A stretch of DNA of 18,430 nucleotides. It comes from CAZDVK01 sp964508915. Lineage in GTDB: Bacteria; Pseudomonadota; Alphaproteobacteria; Paracaedibacterales; CAIULA01. Positions within the stretch are counted from its first letter, which is position 1; each line of letters starts with the position of its first letter. A program made the position numbers and the translations under genes. The notes under the pieces were generated by a model. That model saw nothing but the letters and a program-made list of their open reading frames with translations. It had not been told where the DNA came from and made no database searches. The stretch lies in assembly GCA_964508915.1 (NCBI GenBank), contig CAZDVK010000019.1, positions 1-18,430 of the forward strand, written 5' to 3'. Below are positions 13,404 through 18,430 of the stretch, one piece after another.

Positions 13404-13487
13404 ATGGTTTTTAAAGCATTATTGTACTGCTTAATGTGGATATGTGGCAGTATTTGCATCTTCACTGTAGGGTTTAAAAATGAATAG
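13404..13487 (+). CDS. Possible 27-aa hydrophobic peptide overlapping the next gene
   Basis: An ATG at 13404 opens a 27-codon frame, MVFKALLYCLMWICGSICIF then TVGFKNE. It is strongly hydrophobic with three cysteines and would span a membrane once. AGGA lies only three bases upstream, closer than ideal. Its stop overlaps the start of the 516-aa gene by eight bases, an arrangement that could couple their translation. A 7-bp hairpin (AATAATG at 13400-13406 with CATTATT at 13417-13423) would cover this start codon. It may be a real small membrane peptide, a leader, or chance. Confidence 0.25.
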   Translation: MVFKALLYCLMWICGSICIFTVGFKNE

Positions 13488-15030
13488 GGTTTTATTTCTT
13501 ATCTTGATTAGTTGTTTTATGGGGACTATTTCCCTTAACGCTGCAACTGATGTTAATAGAATTAGTGAAAGAGATCTTCAATCTGGTTTTTTAGAAGAAG
13601 TTAAATCTGACATTCGGCCTAACGGTATACGTTTTATGAAAGAGCTCCTTCGAGGGTATTGGCGTCTGACTCCGCCTTTGTTTGCAAAAAATATAGACAA
13701 ATTAAATTTGGCTTCCGGATGGTCCAATAAATATGAGCCTGACGCAAAAGCTGTATTTTTATTTTTTTCAAGGCTGGAAGAAATAAGTGCAAAAATGGAT
13801 GGAGAGTTAGAGCCTAGAGACCTTGGTCGTGTAGAGGGAATTGTATTTAATTTGCTGTCTCGAGATGCAATGAACAATTTGGCTAACGAAAAATTCTACG
13901 CTATAGCCAAAAATTTTATTGTTCAATGTATTGAAAAAAAGTTTATGGAATTAGATAGATTAAAGCTTTTTCAATGGGATGGTGACCCTGAATTGAAAAC
14001 ACAAATTTTAAAAGAGATTGTTCTTACGTTTGAACCTGAATCAACCAAGGAAGACTCTTTTAAAAAAGATACTGAAGAATCTACTAAGAAAAAAGCCCAA
14101 GAGGCAATGGCTGCATTGCAAGACGACGTATGGAGTACCTCTGCTGATTTGGGGGAAAAATTTTCCCGTGCCTCTAGGGGGCTTGTGTTTTTAGAGTATT
14201 ATTTACCAGAGGCAGAAGAGAAAGCCTTGGTGTTTAAACGAATTGAAGAGCTAACATCTGAAATTGGGAAAGTGAAGCGAGAAGCCGCTGTGTTAGAAAG
14301 GGCCAAGCTTGCCATTAGTCACATTTGCAAATATTCATTTAGAGATTATTCATTTGTATTTTTTGAAGACGCTGAATTAAAGAAAATGATTATTGCGTTT
14401 ATGAAAAAAGCTGTAAGTGAAAAAATTGTTACCTTGGAAGATATTCGGTCCTATCAAAAATTAGGAACAAATTTGTCTGAAGTTAGAAGTGAAATTTTGG
14501 CTGCCGTATCGCCCTCTTTTAAAGACGGGTTGGACGATTCTTTAAAATCCCAGGCAAAAAATTTTATAAGTTGGTTGAGGGATGAAAGATGGACCCCACT
14601 TGATGTGGCAGAAAAGTTTAGTAAATTGCAGATGACAGCTAGTTTTCTGTCATATTATCAACCTGAGGCAGATGATGTGGCATTATTCTTTAAAAGAATG
14701 AGGGAGCTAACAGCTCAAATTGCCAATGCACTAGAGGAAAAAATCAAAGCTCCTATTCAAGGGATTGGTGGAAACATGTTTAAGGACGATATTATAGTTT
14801 GTCTTGAAAACAGTGAATTTAAAGCTGCTGTTATTAATTTTATCAAAAAAGCAGGTACAGAAAGAATGCTGACAAAAGAAAACTTACGTACTTTTAAAGC
14901 AGCTGGAACTTCTAATGGTGAATTAAGAGCGGAAATTTTGAGTGAGGTCGAAGCCTCTGTTTCTGCAGCTAGCCCAGAACCAAAGAAAAAAGGTGGTTTG
15001 TTGGGTGGACTTCTCAAAAAGAAATCTTAG
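13480..15030 (+). CDS. Secreted triple-repeat helical protein of unknown function (516 aa)
   Basis: I do not recognise a family. A signal peptide ends near NAA-TD (residue 22). The rest consists of three diverged copies of one unit of about 135 residues: roughly 51-184, 208-344 and 358-494. Aligned landmarks are an early Trp (W61, W218, W371), then KYEPDAKAVFLFFSRLEEIS / YYLPEAEEKALVFKRIEELT / YYQPEADDVALFFKRMRELT, and a closing helix such as LSEVRSEILAAV / NGELRAEILSEV. A Lys/Glu-rich linker (185-207) separates units 1 and 2. The tail PEPKKKGGLLGGLLKKKS is basic and glycine-leucine rich. The ATG has TAGGG at 13468-13472. Codon use is like its neighbours. It may be an exported or surface effector-like protein, but that is inference. 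Confidence 0.78.
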   Translation: MNRVLFLILISCFMGTISLNAATDVNRISERDLQSGFLEEVKSDIRPNGIRFMKELLRGYWRLTPPLFAKNIDKLNLASGWSNKYEPDAKAVFLFFSRLEEISAKMDGELEPRDLGRVEGIVFNLLSRDAMNNLANEKFYAIAKNFIVQCIEKKFMELDRLKLFQWDGDPELKTQILKEIVLTFEPESTKEDSFKKDTEESTKKKAQEAMAALQDDVWSTSADLGEKFSRASRGLVFLEYYLPEAEEKALVFKRIEELTSEIGKVKREAAVLERAKLAISHICKYSFRDYSFVFFEDAELKKMIIAFMKKAVSEKIVTLEDIRSYQKLGTNLSEVRSEILAAVSPSFKDGLDDSLKSQAKNFISWLRDERWTPLDVAEKFSKLQMTASFLSYYQPEADDVALFFKRMRELTAQIANALEEKIKAPIQGIGGNMFKDDIIVCLENSEFKAAVINFIKKAGTERMLTKENLRTFKAAGTSNGELRAEILSEVEASVSAASPEPKKKGGLLGGLLKKKS

Positions 15031-15433
15031 ATGTTTATAGTCCCAGATTATGGTGGTGTATTATATTTAAAATTAGCATCAAAGGAATTATTGTGGGGCA
15101 AGTATTACACGGCTGTGCCAAAACGACTGAGGCGGTGCGTATGGCAATCAAAAATTCATCAATAAAGATGTAGAGTTAGGTTTAGTGCGGGGTAGTGCAT
15201 TGATTCAACATGGGGCTGTGGTAACAAACCCTGTTATTCGGGCTTTTCTTGACGAAATTACGTTTGTGCCTTTGCACCGTAGTCATAGTATAAGGCATTT
15301 TGAAACACCCGTTCGCGCACAATAAGTGATTATTCAAAATAGGGTGTGCTTCTTACATACACGGTGCGTGCTTTTTTTTAAATTTTCGTTTATAACCAAG
15401 CCAGACTATCTTTTCTATTGTTCATGATGATTT
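15031..15433. other. 403-bp gap: IS remnant, orphan open frame and uvrA upstream region
   Basis: No intact gene is seen. The left part holds the transposase scrap at 15093-15173. An overlapping frame is open from 15131 to the TAA at 15323-15325 (64 codons), containing GLVRGSALIQHGAVVTNPVI and DEITFVPLHRSHSIRHFE. I recognise no family for it, and it has no clear start of its own. Inverted repeats follow: AATAA-GTGA-TTATT (15321-15334) inside GCACA/TGTGC (15317-15349), then CACG-GTG-CGTG (15360-15370) directly before a T8 run (15372-15379), which could act as a weak terminator. The remaining 54 bp must carry the uvrA promoter; no strong -35/-10 pair is visible. Confidence 0.5.
15093..15173 (+). 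pseudogene. N-terminal remnant of an IS481-type transposase
   Basis: A GTG with AAGGA six bases upstream begins MGQVLHGCAKTTEAVRMAIK followed by NSSIKM and a stop. The first 20 or so residues closely match the start of IS481-group transposases (MGQVLHG.A.TTEAVR.AI), recalled from memory. The helix-turn-helix and DDE domain that should follow are absent, so only about 26 of some 300 residues remain. TGT at 15032, just after the preceding stop codon, would suit the 5' end of such an element, but no matching right-hand inverted repeat was found. Confidence 0.6.
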
Positions 15434-18295
15434 ATGGCTTTAACAAAAATTAGCATTCGCGGTGCTCGCGAACATAATTTAAAAAATATTCATGTAGATT
15501 TGCCACGGGATCAATTAGTTGTGATTACAGGCTTAAGCGGTTCGGGCAAATCGTCGTTAGCGTTTGATACTCTGTATGCCGAAGGGCAGCGGCGTTATGT
15601 GGAAAGCTTATCGGCCTATGCGCGTCAGTTTTTGCAATTGATGCAAAAACCCGATGTGGATTCTATTGAAGGTCTTAGTCCCGCTATTTCTATTGAACAA
15701 AAAACAACGTCAAAAAACCCCCGTTCCACCGTTGGAACCGTTACAGAATTGTATGATTATTTGCGCCTTTTGTTTGCACGTGTTGGCATTCCCCATTCCC
15801 CTGCCACAGGGCTTCCTATTGAGGCACAAACCGTGAGTCAAATGGTGGACCGTATTCAGGCGATGCCACCAAAAACCCGTTTATTGCTGTTGGCGCCCAT
15901 TGTTCGCGGACGTAAAGGTGAATATAAAAAAGAACTTTTGGATCTTCGCAAAAAAGGGTTTCAACGTGTCAAAATTGATGGTCAGTTGCATGATTTAGAT
16001 AATCCGCCGGAGCTGAATAAAAAACTGAAGCATGACATTAGCCTGGTTGTTGACCGGCTTGTTGTTCCTGAAGAGTTTAATAGTGAATGGGCGGTACGCT
16101 TGGCTGATTCTTTAGAAACAGCGCTTAGCTTGGGTGACGGCCTTGTGTTTTTGGAAAATGCAGATACGCAAGAAACGACAACTTTTTCAGCTAAATTTGC
16201 TTGTCCTATATCAGGCTTTACACTGAATGAAATTGAGCCCCGGCTTTTTTCTTTTAATAGCCCGCACGGCGCATGCGAAGCATGTGATGGTTTGGGAATT
16301 GAAATTGTATTTGATGAAGATTTAGTAGTCCCCAATAGAACTTTGAGTGTTCGAGACGGTGCCATTGCCCCTTGGAGCGATGATTCATCTAGCAAAAATG
16401 CCAGTTATACCTTGGGATATTATTTGCAAATGCTGGATGCTGTTTTGCGTCACCATAATCAATCAAGCACAACACCATTTAATGAATTACCCGAGCAGGT
16501 TCAAAAAGCTTTGCTTTATGGAACCGGTGATGAACCAATTCCTATGAGTTTTGATGATGGACGGAAAAATTACGTGACTCGGAAACCTTTTGAAGGGGTT
16601 ATTCCCAATTTACAGCGTCGGTGGCGTGAAACGGAAAGCGAATGGATGCGGGAAAATTTGGGGAAATACCAGAATGAACATCCATGCGGTGTGTGTAATG
16701 GTAAGCGTTTGAACCAGCAGGCATTATGTGTACAAATTCAGAGCAAGCATATTGCAGATGTTTGTTCATTATCTATTGCAGAGGCACAAAACTGGTTTCA
16801 AAGTTTAACACTAACACCAAAACAGCAAGAAATTGCCACCCGTATTTTAAAAGAAATTCAAAATCGACTTTCTTTTTTGGTGAATGTGGGCCTTAACTAT
16901 TTAACGTTGTCGCGTTCTGCTGGTACCTTATCGGGTGGGGAAAGTCAGCGCATTCGACTAGCATCTCAAGTGGGGTCTGGCCTAACGGGGGTTTTGTATG
17001 TACTAGATGAGCCTTCTATTGGTTTACATCAGCGGGATAATGACCGTTTGTTAGAAAGTCTTAAAAACTTACGTGATATTGGTAATACAGTTGTGGTTGT
17101 TGAACATGATGAAGACGCCATTCGCCAAGCTGATTATGTGGTGGATATGGGGCCAGCAGCAGGGGCCCACGGCGGGGAAATTGTGGCCCAAGGAACGCCG
17201 GAAGAGGTGATGAATAACCCAAAAAGTTTAACGGGTGATTATTTAACAGGCCGTCGTTCTATTGTGGTACCAAGCCAACGACGTAAGGGCCACGAGGGGC
17301 GTTTTTTGCAGGTTGTTAATGCGCGATCTAACAACTTAAAAAATGTTTCCGTGACATTTCCTTTGGGCACTTTTACCTGTGTGACAGGTGTGTCAGGTGG
17401 GGGAAAATCTAGCCTGGTCATTGGCACGCTGTATAAGGCGATTGCCCGTCATTTTTTCCAGGGGCGTGACCTTCCCGGTGCGCATGATAAAATTAATGGC
17501 ATTGAATATATCGACAAAGTCGTTGATATCGACCAATCGCCCATTGGGCGTACACCCCGGTCTAACCCTGTGACGTATATTGGGTGTTTTACGGCCATTC
17601 GTGAATGGTTTGCAGCTTTGCCTGAAGCAAAAACCCGGGGTTATGGCCCAGGGCGTTTTTCTTTTAATGTGAAAGGTGGGCGATGTGAAGCTTGCCAAGG
17701 TGATGGTGTTATTAAAATTGAAATGCATTTTTTACCTGATGTTTATGTGGAATGTGACCAATGCCATGGGAAACGCTATAATCGGGAAACACTAGATATT
17801 CGCTTTAAGGGCAAAAATATTGCTGATATTTTGGATATGACCGTAGATGAAGCGGTGGAATTTTTCGATCATCACAATTTGGTACGTGAAAAATTGAAAA
17901 CTTTAGCCCAGGTGGGTTTGGGGTACATTCATGTGGGCCAACAGGCAACAACCTTATCAGGTGGCGAAGCGCAGCGCGTTAAGTTGGCCAAAGAATTATC
18001 ACGTCGGGCTACGGGTAAAACCCTATATATTTTAGATGAACCAACCACAGGTCTTCATTTTGAAGACATTCGAAAATTACTTGAGGTTCTGCATACCCTG
18101 GTGGATCAGGGCAATACGGTTGTTGTCATCGAACACAACTTAGAGGTTATTAAAACAGCTGACTGGATTATTGATATGGGCCCTGAAGGGGGTGACGGTG
18201 GCGGTCAGGTTGTTGCAATAGGAACACCTGAACAGGTGGCAAAAATTGAAAAAAGCCACACGGGGCGTTATTTAATGCCTTATTTAAAGAATTGA
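15434..18295 (+). CDS. uvrA: UvrABC excinuclease subunit A
   Basis: UvrA finds bulky DNA damage and loads UvrB in nucleotide excision repair. The 953-aa length is normal for this dimeric double-ABC ATPase. First ATPase: Walker A GLSGSGKSS (33-41); signature LSGGESQRIRLASQ and Walker B VLYVLDEPSIGLH lie in the middle. Second ATPase: Walker A GVSGGGKSS (652-660), signature LSGGEAQRVKLAKELSRR and Walker B LYILDEPTTGLH near the end. The C-terminal zinc finger is intact (C751, C754, C774, C777). The first zinc module reads C257-x2-S260 and then C281-x2-C284, so one usual cysteine is serine. The CGVCNGKRLN module is present. The ATG at 15434 matches the usual MALTKISIRGAREHNLKNI; its ribosome-binding site is weak. 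No SOS box of the alphaproteobacterial form is seen upstream. Confidence 0.98.
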   Translation: MALTKISIRGAREHNLKNIHVDLPRDQLVVITGLSGSGKSSLAFDTLYAEGQRRYVESLSAYARQFLQLMQKPDVDSIEGLSPAISIEQKTTSKNPRSTVGTVTELYDYLRLLFARVGIPHSPATGLPIEAQTVSQMVDRIQAMPPKTRLLLLAPIVRGRKGEYKKELLDLRKKGFQRVKIDGQLHDLDNPPELNKKLKHDISLVVDRLVVPEEFNSEWAVRLADSLETALSLGDGLVFLENADTQETTTFSAKFACPISGFTLNEIEPRLFSFNSPHGACEACDGLGIEIVFDEDLVVPNRTLSVRDGAIAPWSDDSSSKNASYTLGYYLQMLDAVLRHHNQSSTTPFNELPEQVQKALLYGTGDEPIPMSFDDGRKNYVTRKPFEGVIPNLQRRWRETESEWMRENLGKYQNEHPCGVCNGKRLNQQALCVQIQSKHIADVCSLSIAEAQNWFQSLTLTPKQQEIATRILKEIQNRLSFLVNVGLNYLTLSRSAGTLSGGESQRIRLASQVGSGLTGVLYVLDEPSIGLHQRDNDRLLESLKNLRDIGNTVVVVEHDEDAIRQADYVVDMGPAAGAHGGEIVAQGTPEEVMNNPKSLTGDYLTGRRSIVVPSQRRKGHEGRFLQVVNARSNNLKNVSVTFPLGTFTCVTGVSGGGKSSLVIGTLYKAIARHFFQGRDLPGAHDKINGIEYIDKVVDIDQSPIGRTPRSNPVTYIGCFTAIREWFAALPEAKTRGYGPGRFSFNVKGGRCEACQGDGVIKIEMHFLPDVYVECDQCHGKRYNRETLDIRFKGKNIADILDMTVDEAVEFFDHHNLVREKLKTLAQVGLGYIHVGQQATTLSGGEAQRVKLAKELSRRATGKTLYILDEPTTGLHFEDIRKLLEVLHTLVDQGNTVVVIEHNLEVIKTADWIIDMGPEGGDGGGQVVAIGTPEQVAKIEKSHTGRYLMPYLKN

Positions 18296-18430
18296 TAGAA
18301 ACTAGGCGGTTATTTTTTTTAATTTTTAACATTTTTTTAACCCCTTTCCCCTTATGATCACAAGTGGCGGTAAGTTAAACTGTCTTATGGGCAGTTCGAA
18401 GTTAGGTTTATAACCTGTTTTCTAATATGC
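18296..18430. other. Right-edge region with two small hairpins
   Basis: No gene is seen. After uvrA come T-rich runs (T8 near 18313 and T7 near 18333) without a G+C stem before them, so no clear intrinsic terminator. Further right, AACTGTC/GGCAGTT (18378-18396, one G:U pair, 5-nt loop) and AGGTT-TAT-AACCT (18404-18416) form two consecutive hairpins that could be the regulatory region of a gene beyond the window. Confidence 0.3.

Noticed and set aside
15420..15434. Possible SOS box (GTTC-N7-GTTC) in front of uvrA
   Set aside because: One GTTC occurs at 15420-15423, but the second half-site seven bases on reads TTTA, so the alphaproteobacterial LexA consensus is not met.
18394..18408. Possible SOS box at the right edge
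   Set aside because: GTTC-N7 is followed by GGTT, not GTTC, and no gene start is visible downstream in the window.
1..18430. tRNA, rRNA or riboswitch genes
   Set aside because: No T-loop plus acceptor pattern, rRNA-like block or known riboswitch core was recognised by eye; a covariance-model scan would be needed to exclude small ncRNAs.

Overview
The window is an AT-rich stretch of a Gram-negative chromosome, most likely from an alphaproteobacterium. The lipid A genes lpxD-fabZ-lpxA with an OmpH/Skp-like gene in front are a proteobacterial arrangement. The AddB protein is the short alphaproteobacterial type: it has a RecB-family nuclease motif and no Fe-S cysteine cluster. AT-richness, several TTG/GTG starts, many unrecognised exported proteins and a decayed insertion sequence suggest a host-associated lineage (Holosporales-like). 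That placement is inference, not something the sequence proves.

Layout, left to right. (1) 1-230 has no convincing gene but carries an imperfect direct repeat. (2) A secreted 204-aa protein on the minus strand (231-845) diverges from a Bcr/CflA-type MFS efflux transporter (1118-2305). (3) An outer-membrane biogenesis and lipid A operon, ompH/skp-like, lpxD, fabZ, lpxA (2440-5336), is held together by two TAATG stop/start overlaps. (4) A 55-aa secreted, cysteine-containing acidic protein (5348-5515, minus) lies in the lpxA-addB gap and diverges from addB (5642-8371, plus). (5) A minus-strand pair (8377-9279 and 9305-10057) encodes secreted paralogues, each with two copies of an unrecognised domain. 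(6) A minus-strand cluster, probably transcribed from 12470 down to 10223, encodes two small lipoproteins, a secreted coiled-coil protein with five 25-aa tandem repeats, and a ComF/GntX-like phosphoribosyltransferase. (7) On the plus strand follow a membrane-anchored SIMPL-domain protein (12592-13350) and a secreted 516-aa protein built from three diverged helical repeats (13480-15030). (8) A 403-bp gap holds an N-terminal scrap of an IS481-type transposase and an orphan open frame. (9) uvrA (15434-18295) closes the window.

The recognised genes fall into two groups. One builds the outer membrane: OmpH/Skp chaperone, LpxD and LpxA for lipid A, FabZ for the acyl chains. The other handles DNA: AddB in double-strand-break processing, UvrA in excision repair, and ComF, whose family is linked to DNA uptake. 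Between them lies a set of uncharacterised exported proteins. The most interesting are the FPY/KTF/AYFN/SNP-motif paralogues at 8377-10057 and the triple-repeat protein at 13480-15030. Neither matches a family I can name. All calls come from reading the sequence; no homology search or structure prediction was run.
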